A stretch of DNA of 39,819 nt from positions 1 through 39,819 of the forward strand of contig JAMLGJ010000027.1 of assembly GCA_023958095.1 (NCBI GenBank), given 5' to 3'. Below, piece after piece: positions 25,400 through 33,325 of the stretch. This DNA comes from Microthrixaceae bacterium (GTDB taxonomy: Bacteria; Actinomycetota; Acidimicrobiia; Acidimicrobiales; Microtrichaceae). The position numbers were made by a program, and so were the translations under genes. Below the pieces are notes generated by a model. That model worked only from the letters and a program-made list of their open reading frames with translations. It ran no database searches and was not told the origin of the DNA. Positions within the stretch are counted from its first letter, which is position 1, and every line of letters starts with the position of its first letter.

Positions 25400-26152
25400 G
25401 TGCAGCAGGACCACCCGACCGCGGAGATCGTGGTTGCCGATGACGACCGGGCCATCCGGGAGTCACTTGCCCGCCTGTTGGAGGCCGAGGGCCATTCGGT
25501 GCGGATGGTCTGCAACGGCGCGGAGGTGCTGGAGGAACAGCGACGCCGCCCTGCGGGCCTGATCGTGCTGGACCTGATGATGCCCGGAGTCGACGGTCTG
25601 ACGGTGTGTCGGGTGCTGCGTTCCGAACAGGACCGCGTGCCGATCCTCGTGCTCACGGCCCGCGGTGAGGCCAGCGACAGGGTCGCGGGACTGGATGCGG
25701 GAGCGGATGACTACCTGGCCAAGCCGTTCGATCCGGGGGAGTTCCTGGCCCGGGTCCGAGCGCTGTTGCGCCGTTGCGCGCCGGGGGACACCGACCCCGG
25801 TTCCGGCGGCACGCCGGAGAGGATCGTGGCGGGAGGTCTCGTGGTCGATCCGGGCTCCCGGCTCGTGCACCATGGCCGGGAAGCCCTGGAGTTGACCCGC
25901 ACCGAGTTCGACCTGCTCGAGCTGCTGGCGCGCAACGCGGGGCTCGTGCTCCCGCGTGCAGAGATCTACGACGCGATCTGGGGGTACGACTTCGGCCCCG
26001 ACTCGAAGAACCTCGCGGTTTACATCGGCTATCTGCGTCGCAAGCTGGAGGCCGTGGGAGCGCCGGAGCTCATACACACGGTGAGGGGGGTCGGCTACGT
26101 GCTGCGCAGCAGCGCCGACGACCCGGGAGACGAGGGTGAGCCACGGCGGTGA
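25400..26152 (+). CDS. OmpR/PhoB-family response regulator (MprA-like)
   Basis: This is a 250-residue transcription regulator. The receiver domain (residues 9-125) has the acidic pocket VVADDDRAIRE, the phosphorylation site Asp in LIVLDLMMPGVDG and the conserved Lys in LAKPFDPGEF. The C-terminal winged helix (about 145-240) has LTRTEFDLLELLARNAG and VYIGYLRRKLEA...IHTVRGVGYVL. GTG 25400 is preferred over GTG 25391 because TACGGT (25387-25392) then sits 7 nt upstream. The histidine kinase gene overlaps its stop by 4 nt (GTGA). The pair resembles MprAB/CseBC envelope-stress systems. Confidence 0.92.
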   Translation: MQQDHPTAEIVVADDDRAIRESLARLLEAEGHSVRMVCNGAEVLEEQRRRPAGLIVLDLMMPGVDGLTVCRVLRSEQDRVPILVLTARGEASDRVAGLDAGADDYLAKPFDPGEFLARVRALLRRCAPGDTDPGSGGTPERIVAGGLVVDPGSRLVHHGREALELTRTEFDLLELLARNAGLVLPRAEIYDAIWGYDFGPDSKNLAVYIGYLRRKLEAVGAPELIHTVRGVGYVLRSSADDPGDEGEPRR

Positions 26153-27540
26153 GCCTCCGCACGCGGCTCGTGGCCGCCCTGATCGTGTTGAGCACGGCGG
26201 CCTCGCTGGTGGTCGGGTTCCTCAGCTACCGGGCCACCTCGACCCAACTGCGCGACGAGGTCGACCAGTCCCTGGACAGCACCGTGGCGAGCGCCGCGGC
26301 CGCGCTCGCCGGCCCCCGACCCCGGCCCCGGGTTCTGAACGCGCCCTCGAGGGAGATCGAACTGCAGTTCATCGGACCCGAGGGCGCCGTGGTCGCGGCG
26401 GAGGGACAATTCGAGATCCCCGTGGAGGGCGCCGACGAGCGCCTCGCCAGGGCGACGGGCCGTGGAACCAGGCTGTACCGGGACCAGACGACCGCCGGGG
26501 CCGAGCTGCGCGTGCTGACGATGTCGCTGGGAGACGGCAACGGGGCACTGCAGGCGGCAAGGAACCTGGAGGAGGTCAACCGTGTGCTCGCCTCGTTGAG
26601 GGCACGGATCCTCGTGGTCTCCCTCGCAGTCGCCGCCGCTGCGGGACTCCTGGGGGTGCTGGTGGGGAGTTCGGTCACCCGGCGCCTGGTGCGTCTCGAC
26701 ACCGCAGCGCGCCAGGTGGGTGACAGCGGCGACCTTGCGGTCAGGGTCCCCGACGACGGCGATGACGAGGTGGCGAGCCTCGGTTCGGCGTTCAACGAGA
26801 TGCTCGAGGCCCTCCAGCGGTCGCGTGCGGAGCAGCAGCGGCTGGTCCAGGACGCCGGCCACGAGCTGCGGACCCCGATGACCAGCCTCCGCACCAACCT
26901 CTTCACCCTCCGTTCCTTCGGGGACCTCGACGAGGGGACGCGCAGCGCCGTGGTGGCCGACCTGGAGTCAGAGGCAGCGGAGCTGTCGGGCCTCGTGGAG
27001 GAAGTGCTCGCCGTTGCTCAGGGCACAACGGGGTCGGGTCCCACCCAGCCCGTCGACCTCGGTGAGCTGGCCGAGGCCCAGGCCGGGCGTGCGGCGGGCC
27101 GCTGGAACCGCTCGGCGGCAGTCCGGGTCACACCCGGGCTGGTCGTGTCGGGGCATCGGGCACAGCTCGCCCGCGTGGTGCGCAACCTCGTGGACAACGC
27201 CTGCAAGTTCTCCGAACCGGACACGCCCGTGGAGGTGGTGGTGGAGTACCGGCCCAACGCTGCGGGCACCCCGGGAGTCGTGCTCGAGGTGCTGGACAGG
27301 GGTTGTGGTCTGGTGCCCGGCGAGGAGGAGCTCGTGTTCGCTCGCTTCCACCGTTCCGACAGCGCACGGGCGGTACCCGGCAGTGGGCTCGGCCTGTCCA
27401 TCGTCGCCGATGTCGTCGGGGCCCACGGTGGTGTGACCCGGGCGGCGAACCGGGAGGGTGGTGGCGCAGTCGTGTCGGTCTGGTTGCCGGTGGATGGCCT
27501 CCCGGGCGGGTCAGCGGCGTCGCCTCCGGACGCTTCCTAA
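26149..27540 (+). CDS. Sensor histidine kinase (MprB-like)
   Basis: This is a 463-residue membrane kinase. Two membrane spans (residues 7-27 and about 150-172) frame an outer sensor domain. A HAMP domain follows (about 172-226), then the H-box QDAGHELRTPMTSLRTNL, the N-box NLVDNACKFSE, and the G1 (DRGCGLVPGEE) and G2 (GSGLGLSIVADVVGAHGG) ATP-binding motifs. It phosphorylates the regulator encoded by the overlapping upstream gene. The signal is unknown; the next gene downstream (27679) may be a target. Confidence 0.92.
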   Translation: MSLRTRLVAALIVLSTAASLVVGFLSYRATSTQLRDEVDQSLDSTVASAAAALAGPRPRPRVLNAPSREIELQFIGPEGAVVAAEGQFEIPVEGADERLARATGRGTRLYRDQTTAGAELRVLTMSLGDGNGALQAARNLEEVNRVLASLRARILVVSLAVAAAAGLLGVLVGSSVTRRLVRLDTAARQVGDSGDLAVRVPDDGDDEVASLGSAFNEMLEALQRSRAEQQRLVQDAGHELRTPMTSLRTNLFTLRSFGDLDEGTRSAVVADLESEAAELSGLVEEVLAVAQGTTGSGPTQPVDLGELAEAQAGRAAGRWNRSAAVRVTPGLVVSGHRAQLARVVRNLVDNACKFSEPDTPVEVVVEYRPNAAGTPGVVLEVLDRGCGLVPGEEELVFARFHRSDSARAVPGSGLGLSIVADVVGAHGGVTRAANREGGGAVVSVWLPVDGLPGGSAASPPDAS

Positions 27541-27579
27541 CCCGGTTCTTACCTTGATCCGCGCAAGCTCTAACCCGGT
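27537..27579 (+). promoter_or_regulatory. Direct repeat CTAACCCGGT, 33 bp apart
   Basis: CTAACCCGGT occurs at 27537-27546, overlapping the kinase stop codon, and again at 27570-27579. The 33-bp period is about three helical turns, placing both on the same face. It lies 100-140 bp before the gene at 27679 and is a candidate binding site for the upstream response regulator. Confidence 0.45.
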
Positions 27580-27678
27580 GTCGCCATCGTGGGCACCACG
27601 GCGGGCCGCCCGCCGGACCGGGGGCCACCGCAGGTGTCGTGCCCGGCCACATGCAGGACCCAGCGAGGAGGCTGTTCG

Positions 27679-28461
27679 ATGCAGGACAGGAACATGCAGG
27701 ACGGGAACATGGAACACGACAACACCGAGCACATGAACACCGAGCACATGGACACGGCGTACATGAACACGCCGGAGAGCAAGCGCTACCGAAGGAAGTT
27801 CGCAGCAGCCGGCCTGGCGGCGGGTCTCATCGGCGGAGGCGCCGCAGGGCTCCTGCTCGGTGAGGCTCCTCTCATCGGTGCCTCCACGGTCGCTGCGGTG
27901 CAGGACGCCGACGATGATCCCGCGGCGGAGGCCCCGGTGGAGGGTGATCGCTCCGAGGAGTTCGAGCAGCGGCGCCGGGAGCACCTCGCGGAGGTCCTCG
28001 GTCCGCTGGTCGAGGACGGCACCATCGACCAGTCCCAGGCCGACGCCGTCACCGACGCCCTGATCGAGGCGCAACCCGAGGTGCGGCGCGGGCACCGGGG
28101 GCGGAGGTTCCCGAGCCTCGAAGCGGCGGCGGAGACCATCGGTGTGGACCGCGAGGACCTGGCGGCGGCACTGCGTGACGGCTCCACCCTGGCCGAGGTC
28201 GCCCAGGACAACGGTGTGGAGCCGCAGGCCGTGATCGACGCCATGGTGGCCGAGGCCAACGAGCGGATCGACCAGGCCCTCGAGGACGGACGCATCACCG
28301 AGGAACGGGCCGCGGAGGCCCGCGAGGGACTGGCGGAGCGGATCACCGAGCTCGTCAACTCGGGTCGGCCCGTTGCCGGGGAAGGCCCCGGCGGCCCCGG
28401 TGGTCATGGTGGCCCGGGAGCACCCCAGGACGATGGTTCGTCCGATGATGGGGGCGACTGA
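27679..28461 (+). CDS. Membrane protein with Met/His-rich N-terminus and DGxI repeats
   Basis: This is a 260-residue protein of unknown function. Residues 1-31 are a short-period repeat with Met at 1, 6, 11, 19, 24 and 29, and His at 13, 18 and 23 (NTEHMNTEHM core). A membrane span follows (about 42-62, Gly/Ala-rich). The outer part is acidic and helical, with two related motifs LVEDGTIDQSQADAVTDAL and ALEDGRITEERAAEAREGL, like the YckD/DUF2680-type 'DGxIt..qAdai' segments. A Gly/Pro/His-rich tail ends it. AGGAGG lies 7 nt before ATG 27679. Two-component genes are just upstream. Confidence 0.72.
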   Translation: MQDRNMQDGNMEHDNTEHMNTEHMDTAYMNTPESKRYRRKFAAAGLAAGLIGGGAAGLLLGEAPLIGASTVAAVQDADDDPAAEAPVEGDRSEEFEQRRREHLAEVLGPLVEDGTIDQSQADAVTDALIEAQPEVRRGHRGRRFPSLEAAAETIGVDREDLAAALRDGSTLAEVAQDNGVEPQAVIDAMVAEANERIDQALEDGRITEERAAEAREGLAERITELVNSGRPVAGEGPGGPGGHGGPGAPQDDGSSDDGGD

Positions 28462-28465
28462 CAGC

Positions 28466-28477
28466 GTGTGTCCTATT
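28466..28477 (+). repeat. Left terminal inverted repeat of candidate IS
   Basis: GTGTGTCCTATT, exact reverse complement of 31427-31438. It lies 4 nt after the stop codon of the gene ending at 28461. Confidence 0.6.
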
Positions 28478-28499
28478 CGGGCACACCGGCTTCCCTTCA

Positions 28500-28700
28500 C
28501 CGCCGGCCGTGTGTCGGTGGTGTTTGGTTGCCGTCCGGACGCCCCACCGAGGTGAGGATCTTGTTCCGGTTCCGACCCAGTGCCCGGGTCCCACCGCAGT
28601 GGGGGTGTGGGTGACGATCGGCTCTTCCCGAGTGCTTCCCGGTGCAGACCAGTTGAGCTGGTCAGGCTGCCGCGTGCAGCGGCGGAGGTCCTGTGGCCGT
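28500..28700 (-). ncRNA. Candidate omega (reRNA) region at the 3' end of tnpB
   Basis: TnpB guide RNAs are known to span the end of tnpB and the element's right end. Here the region after the tnpB stop (28661 leftwards) has several short GC stems, for example CCCACTGCGGTGGG and CACCTCGGTGGGG on the minus strand. The exact 3' end and guide boundary cannot be set from sequence alone. Confidence 0.3.
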
Positions 28701-30005
28701 GATGCCATCGGGCCAGCGTGCGAGGTTGACCGCGGCGTTCAAGTCGCGGTCGATCTCGAGACCACACGCCTCGCAGCGGTAGGTGCGCTCGGAGAGCAGA
28801 AGAGTCTCCTTGACGTGCCCACAGCCGGAGCAGGTCTTGGAGGACGGGAACCACCGGTCGGCGACGACGAGCTCGATGCCGTACCAGGCGGCCTTGTACT
28901 CGAGGAGCCGTCGGAGGTCTCCGAGCCCTGCATCGGCGATCGCCCTCGCGAGGGTGCGGAGCCGTCCCATGCTGGCGACGTTCAGGCCCTCGACGACGAC
29001 CCGGTCGCAGTTCGACACGAGCCAGGTGGTGATGTCGTGTGCGAGATGCCTGCGGATCCGTGCGATGCGGGCGTGGAGCTTCTGGAGGCGTGCGATGGCC
29101 TGGGCGCGGCCGGCAGATCCTGGCTTGGTTCTCGACAGGGTCTTGTTGGCGCGCCGCAGCTGGGCCTTTGCGGTGCGTAGTGCGTTCACCCCCTCCCACA
29201 CTCGGACCTCGTTGCCGCCGTTGTCTGCGGCGGCGACGAGGGACTTGATGCCGAGGTCCACGCCGACCTGGCGGTGCGGTTTCGGTCGAGACGCATGCGA
29301 GCGGCGACGGTGTTGGTGGTGCAGCTCGGCGGCGACACCCGCGACCGACGCCACCCACCGCCCGCCGTTGAGGGTCACCGTGACCGAGTGGATGTGGAAC
29401 CGGCCGGCGGTGAGCATGCGACGCACCTGGCGTGTGCTGCCGTGCACGCGCACCGGGCCGAGCTTCCCAAGGCGGAGGTGCTTTGCATCGATGAACCGCA
29501 CCGGCGCCGTGGCACCGGGCTTGGACTTGGAGCGCATCCGGAACGACGGTGCCGTCTTCCCACGGGCCTTGAACCGGGGGAAACCCACCCGGGCCCCGGC
29601 CCTGGCGCCCTTCGCCGAGGACGAGTAGTTGCCGAGCGCCCGAGCCGCATCCACCGATGCGCATTCGAACACGTCCGCGGGCACCTCGGTGCGCCACGCC
29701 AGACCACGGCTGTCGTCGTCGTTCGTGGGGGACAGTGGGTGCCGGCCGTTCTTCCACGTGTTGAACTCGTTGATCCGCGACTGGGCCGACCACGACAACG
29801 ACGGCGTCATCGCCTCCGCGGGCATGCCCATCGCTCGTTGGTGTGAGCGGCAGGTCAGGTTGGCCTTCACCGCTGCGATGTGGTGGTTGAACGCGAACCG
29901 TGCCGCACCCGCGCACCGGAAGAAGTCCTGGGCCTGGGCTCGGGTCGGGTCCAACGTGAACTGGAACGCCACGGGACGGGTCAGCCGGTGCCCGGTGTGC
30001 GACAC
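28662..30005 (-). CDS. tnpB: TnpB, RNA-guided transposon-associated endonuclease (IS200/IS605 or IS607 type)
   Basis: This is a 447-residue TnpB. The N-terminal part has the typical VAFQFTLDPTRAQAQDFFRCAG opening, described here only by its ends VAFQ and CAG. The RuvC-like site is complete: Asp250 (VGVDLGIKS), Glu339 (VVVEGLN) and Asp421 (DRDLNAAVNL). A zinc ribbon (CSGCG, Cys392/395, and YRCEACG, Cys411/414) sits between the last two. TnpB cuts DNA using a guide RNA made from the element's end. The open frame runs on to TTG 30089; GTG 30005 is chosen because AGG lies 5 nt upstream and family proteins begin near there. No TnpA is adjacent. Confidence 0.88.
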   Translation of the reverse strand: MSHTGHRLTRPVAFQFTLDPTRAQAQDFFRCAGAARFAFNHHIAAVKANLTCRSHQRAMGMPAEAMTPSLSWSAQSRINEFNTWKNGRHPLSPTNDDDSRGLAWRTEVPADVFECASVDAARALGNYSSSAKGARAGARVGFPRFKARGKTAPSFRMRSKSKPGATAPVRFIDAKHLRLGKLGPVRVHGSTRQVRRMLTAGRFHIHSVTVTLNGGRWVASVAGVAAELHHQHRRRSHASRPKPHRQVGVDLGIKSLVAAADNGGNEVRVWEGVNALRTAKAQLRRANKTLSRTKPGSAGRAQAIARLQKLHARIARIRRHLAHDITTWLVSNCDRVVVEGLNVASMGRLRTLARAIADAGLGDLRRLLEYKAAWYGIELVVADRWFPSSKTCSGCGHVKETLLLSERTYRCEACGLEIDRDLNAAVNLARWPDGITATGPPPLHAAA

Positions 30006-30136
30006 CAGCACCTGTCCCGCGTTGGCGCCTGCGGCGTTCGACCACTTCACGCAACCGATGGTGCCTGATGCCTGTGACAGCGCAGTCAACCCCGAGCCGA
30101 AGGCACGATCGCACCGCCGTCGCGGGGGCCGGATCC

Positions 30137-30499
30137 TCAGACTGGTTCCATCAGCTCGATCCGGTTGCCGAACGGGTCATCGACGTAGCACCGGTCGAAT
30201 CCATCGAGGGGCTGGTCCCGGTATACCTCGGCTCCACCTGCTCGCAGCAACTCCTCGAGTGCCGCCAGGTCCTCGACCAGCAACGCAGGGTGCGCCTTGC
30301 GTGCTGGCCTGAAGTCGGCCTCGATCCCGAGGTGGAGCGCCACAGCACCGTTGGAGAACCAGCACCCGCCCCGGGCTTCAAGATGCGGAGGCTTCGGAAC
30401 CCGAGGCAGTCCGAGCAGCCCCTCGTAGAACCCGACCGCAGACTCCTCGCCACCCGACGGCATGGCGAGCTGGACGTGGTCTACCTGGTAGATCCTCAT
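30137..30499 (-). CDS. VOC (glyoxalase/bleomycin resistance) superfamily protein
   Basis: This is a 120-residue single VOC domain. It opens with VDHVQLAMP (first metal His), continues with VGFYEGLLGLPRVPKP, and ends in RCYVDDPFGNRIELMEPV with the Glu ligand. The pattern (DHV.l..p.g.e..a..FY...LGl and DP.GNriEl) is typical of small lyase, dioxygenase or drug-binding VOC members; the reaction is unknown. ATG 30499 is preferred over GTG 30508. It lies between TnpB and the IS5-type transposase inside the inverted repeats, so it may be a mobile passenger. Confidence 0.85.
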   Translation of the reverse strand: MRIYQVDHVQLAMPSGGEESAVGFYEGLLGLPRVPKPPHLEARGGCWFSNGAVALHLGIEADFRPARKAHPALLVEDLAALEELLRAGGAEVYRDQPLDGFDRCYVDDPFGNRIELMEPV

Positions 30500-30577
30500 G
30501 CCCACCACAGTGCCAGCTGCTCACGACGCCGCACTGGAGCACCGACGAGCGGAGCCCTGTCCGAGCTTCGTGGCGGC

Positions 30578-31386
30578 CTACGTGGGCCGGCCGAGTACGG
30601 CGCGCACCGCCGCGAGCTGCAACCACCCGGTCGCTGACGCCGTGGTGTTCTCGAAGCTCTTCGCGAGCCGGCGTGACCAGCCGAGGTTGCCGTGCGCCAC
30701 CTCGACCCGCCACGCATGTGCGACGGGGCGGAATACACGGCGGCCGTGCTCGTCGAACTGCGGGCTGTCCCAGCCGACCCGGCGAACCTCAAGCGCAAAC
30801 TCCTTCGACAGGCGTCTCGCAGCGCAAGCTGACACGCCGCGATCGACGAGCACCAGCTCGAGGCGCTCGTCCTGCCCGGCGCTGCGACGCAACTCGGTCA
30901 GTACCCGTTCGACACAGGCGTTCTCCGAGGCGGACGCCGGCACCACCACACCCGCCAACGGCAGCCCCGTCACGTCCACCGCGACGACCCGTTTGGCACC
31001 GTTGGTGCGGCCGTACGGACCACCGCGGTCATGGAACGTCACCCCACCGCGTGAGCCACCCCTCGCGAGGTGCCAATCGATCACGATCATCGACGGCAGC
31101 TCCTCGACACGGCCAGCCTCGGTGCGTGCGTGCCGGTGGAGCTCGGCGAGCACCATCGCCCACGTGCCGTTGCGCGACCACCGCCGAAACTGCGACCACA
31201 CCCTCGTCCACGGCCCGAACTCCGCTGGCAGGAACCGCCACTGGCACCCCGTGTGAGTGACGTACAGCATCGCGTCCACCACAGGCGCAGATCGGTGCCG
31301 TGGCGCGGCCCACGCTTGCCCGGCTTACGCAACAAAGGCTCGAGCAGAGCCCACTGGTCGTCGGTCAGATCACTCGGATACGGCAC
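30578..31386 (-). CDS. IS5-family transposase, read in two overlapping frames
   Basis: This is a DDE transposase of about 270 residues split across two frames. Frame 1 (from GTG/ATG 31386) gives MPYPSDLTDDQWALLEPLLR and GTDLRL. Near 31283 the homology moves to frame 2, VVDAMLYVTHTGCQWRFLP, running to the stop at 30578. A -1 shift joins them as RLVVDAML. DDE candidates are Asp in VVAVDVTG, Asp in LVLVDRG, and Glu in AKSFENT. Some IS5 groups use programmed -1 frameshifting, but I see no strong slippery run, so a one-base deletion is equally likely. The right inverted repeat lies just upstream. Confidence 0.78.
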
Positions 31387-31426
31387 ACCAGCTCATCGAC
31401 TGAAGCTGCTGCCGACTAGAGCTTCA

Positions 31427-31438
31427 AATAGGACACAC
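31427..31438 (+). repeat. Right terminal inverted repeat of candidate IS
   Basis: AATAGGACACAC, exact reverse complement of 28466-28477, about 40 bp upstream of the transposase start. Confidence 0.6.
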
Positions 31439-31491
31439 CCTCTGAGCCCCTGGGACCGCACACAGCGGCTGTGCGCCAGCGGACAGCCACT

Positions 31492-31512
31492 AGTTAGTTA
31501 GTCTAACTAACT
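31492..31512. promoter_or_regulatory. 21-bp palindromic operator for the MarR regulator
   Basis: AGTTAGTTAG and CTAACTAACT are perfect reverse complements around one central T. The site lies just upstream of a -10 box (TAGGCT, 31518-31523) and would cover the -35 region, 19 nt before ATG 31531. This is the expected place for MarR autorepression. Confidence 0.75.
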
Positions 31513-31530
31513 TGTGGTAGGCTGCGGTGC

Positions 31531-32010
31531 ATGGACCGACGAACTGACACGGCAGCGGGTCTGCCCGGGCCACCCGATGGAGAATCGGACGCAGCCGAGC
31601 TGTCCAGTGCGCACCGGATCCAACTGGCCGTGACCCGCCTGGCTCGGATGATGAGGCGCGAGGTGCGCGCCTCGCTCACTCCGAGCCAGGCGTCCGCGTT
31701 GTCCACGATCCGCACCGAGGGGCCCCTCACCCTCGGCGAACTGGCCGAACGCGAGAGCGTGGCACCGCCGAGCATCACCTCGTTGGTGAGGCGGCTGGAG
31801 GCCGACGGCTACGTCGAGCGCGTTCCCGATCCGAGCGATGCCCGGGTCTGCCGCGTGCGGGTCACCCGCACGGCCGAGGAGCTGGTCATCCAGGCGCGGG
31901 AGCGCAAGGCGAACTGGCTCCTGGAACGCATGGACCGGCTGTCCGAGGAGCAACGAAGGGCGCTCGTCGATTCAGCCGAAGCGCTGGAAGCACTGACGGA
32001 GCTCCCGTGA
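31531..32010 (+). CDS. MarR-family transcriptional regulator
   Basis: This is a 159-residue winged-helix repressor. The MarR core is clear: LTPSQASALSTIRTEGPLTLGELAERESVAPPSITSLVRRLEADGYVER and the wing DPSDARVCRVRVT, given here as separate motifs (LTLGELAERE, SITSLVRRLEADGYVER, DPSDARV). C-terminal helices for dimerisation follow. TAGGCT lies 7 nt before ATG 31531, so transcription is probably leaderless and is blocked by the palindrome next to it. The stop overlaps the MFS gene start (GTGA), so the two form an operon. The ligand is probably a substrate of the exporter. Confidence 0.93.
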   Translation: MDRRTDTAAGLPGPPDGESDAAELSSAHRIQLAVTRLARMMRREVRASLTPSQASALSTIRTEGPLTLGELAERESVAPPSITSLVRRLEADGYVERVPDPSDARVCRVRVTRTAEELVIQARERKANWLLERMDRLSEEQRRALVDSAEALEALTELP

Positions 32011-33269
32011 TCGCCGGGCTCCGCGGGTTCTCCTCGAGCACCTTCGCCTCGCTCTCCCAGCGCAACTTCCGCCTGTTCTTCGTCGGCCAGGGGATCTCCC
32101 AGGTCGGCAACTGGATGACCCTGGTCACCCAGACGCTGTTGGTGCTGGAGTTGACCTCCTCGGGGGTCGCCCTCGGCCTGCTGGCAGCCGCCCAGTTCCT
32201 CCCGGTTCTGCTGGTGGGGCCCTTCGCCGGGCTCGTGGCGGACCGTTCCGACAAGCGCCGGCTGCTCATGTTGGTCCAGTCGGCCTCGATGCTCCAGTCC
32301 CTGGGGCTCGCGGTGCTGGCCTTCTCGGGGAGCCCGCCCGTGTGGGGCATATACGCCTTGGCCACGGTTGGAGGTCTGACCATGGCCTTCGACAACCCTG
32401 CCCGCCGCTCGCTCGTCGTGGAGATGGTGGATGAGCCCATGGTCCCCAACGCGGTGGCCCTCAACACGACCATGATGACCTCCTCGAGGATCATCGGGCC
32501 CGCCCTGGGCGGGCTGGTGGTCGCCACCGCCGGCTTCGGTGCGGCGTTCCTGGCCGACGGCCTGTCCTACGTGGCGGTGCTCGCGTCGCTCGCGATGATC
32601 CGTTCCGCGGAGCTGAGGCCGGCACCGCCAGCCCGCCGGGGCAGGGGCCAGGTGCGCGAGGGGCTGAGCTACGTACGCCATGAACCCACCCTGTTCGTGC
32701 CCATGGTCATGATGGCCGTGGTGGGAACATTCGCGTTCAACCACTCGACGGTCCTGCCCTTGTTCGCGGTGCGGGACCTCGGCGGAAGCGATGGCACCTA
32801 CACCCTGCTGTTCTCGGTGCTCAGCGTCGGTGCCCTCGCCGGTTCGCTGTTCGCCGCCCGACGCGAACGCGTCGGGGTCCGCAGCGTCGGCGTGTCGGCG
32901 GTGGCGTTCGGTGCTTCCATGGCGTTGCTCGCGTTGACTCCCGACATCCCCACCGCGGCGCTCGCCGCGGTCGTCATGGGGGCCACCTCGGTGGCGTTCC
33001 TCACCGCGTCGACCGCGGTGGTGCAGCTCCGGGCCCGTCCCGAGATGCGGGGCAGGGTGCTCGCCCTCCAGGCGATGCTCTTCCTCGGTTCGACTCCGAT
33101 CGGCGGTCCGCTCATCGGTTGGGTCAGCGAGACCCTGGGCGCCCGTGCGGGGCTCCTGGTGGGGGCGGTCGCGGCGCTGGCCATAGGTACCTGGGGCGTG
33201 CTGCGCGCCCGGGAGATCACCCGTTCAGCGGAACCAGCAGGAGGGACACCGTTGCCGGCCACCGGGTGA
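32007..33269 (+). CDS. MFS transporter, drug/siderophore exporter type
   Basis: This is a 420-residue major facilitator with about 12 membrane spans. The opening FASLSQRNFRLFFVGQGISQVGNWM and the loop 2-3 motif LVADRSDKRRLL are typical of the MFS_3/EntS-like exporter group; FDNPARRSLVVEMV after span 4 is another group mark. The MarR gene overlaps its GTG start, so it is probably induced by a compound that releases MarR. The substrate is unknown. Confidence 0.9.
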   Translation: MIAGLRGFSSSTFASLSQRNFRLFFVGQGISQVGNWMTLVTQTLLVLELTSSGVALGLLAAAQFLPVLLVGPFAGLVADRSDKRRLLMLVQSASMLQSLGLAVLAFSGSPPVWGIYALATVGGLTMAFDNPARRSLVVEMVDEPMVPNAVALNTTMMTSSRIIGPALGGLVVATAGFGAAFLADGLSYVAVLASLAMIRSAELRPAPPARRGRGQVREGLSYVRHEPTLFVPMVMMAVVGTFAFNHSTVLPLFAVRDLGGSDGTYTLLFSVLSVGALAGSLFAARRERVGVRSVGVSAVAFGASMALLALTPDIPTAALAAVVMGATSVAFLTASTAVVQLRARPEMRGRVLALQAMLFLGSTPIGGPLIGWVSETLGARAGLLVGAVAALAIGTWGVLRAREITRSAEPAGGTPLPATG

Positions 33270-33291
33270 GAATCCGCACTTGCTGCCCTTT

Positions 33292-33325
33292 ACTCATCAA
33301 ACTTGAGTGTTATACTATCAATGTA
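33292..33325 (+). promoter_or_regulatory. Promoter with HAIR-like inverted repeat upstream of hsp20
   Basis: CTTGAGT (33302-33308) is followed by 7 nt and TATCAAT, a partial match to HAIR (CTTGAGT-N7-ACTCAAG), the HspR repressor site. ACTCA-N7-TGAGT also lies at 33292-33308. TATACT (33311-33316) is a good -10, with TTTACT-like sequence 17 nt upstream. Confidence 0.5.

Larger units (their letters stand above)
28466..31438. mobile_element. Candidate passenger-bearing IS5-type element bounded by 12-bp inverted repeats
   Basis: GTGTGTCCTATT (28466-28477) is the exact reverse complement of AATAGGACACAC (31427-31438). The right end lies about 40 bp from the start of an IS5-type transposase, where an IS terminal repeat is expected. 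No matching end is visible just after that transposase (around 30560), so the segment to the left end also holds a VOC gene and a TnpB gene. I see no clear target duplication. A composite history (tnpB inserted into the IS, or loss of the original left end) is possible. Confidence 0.45.

Noticed and set aside
27511..30114. 867-codon minus-strand open frame
   Set aside because: It crosses several genes in other frames and has shadow composition; TnpB is encoded in a different frame of the same strand.
30560..30620. Left end of the IS just after the transposase stop
   Set aside because: No sequence there matches the right-end repeat AATAGGACACAC beyond a few bases.
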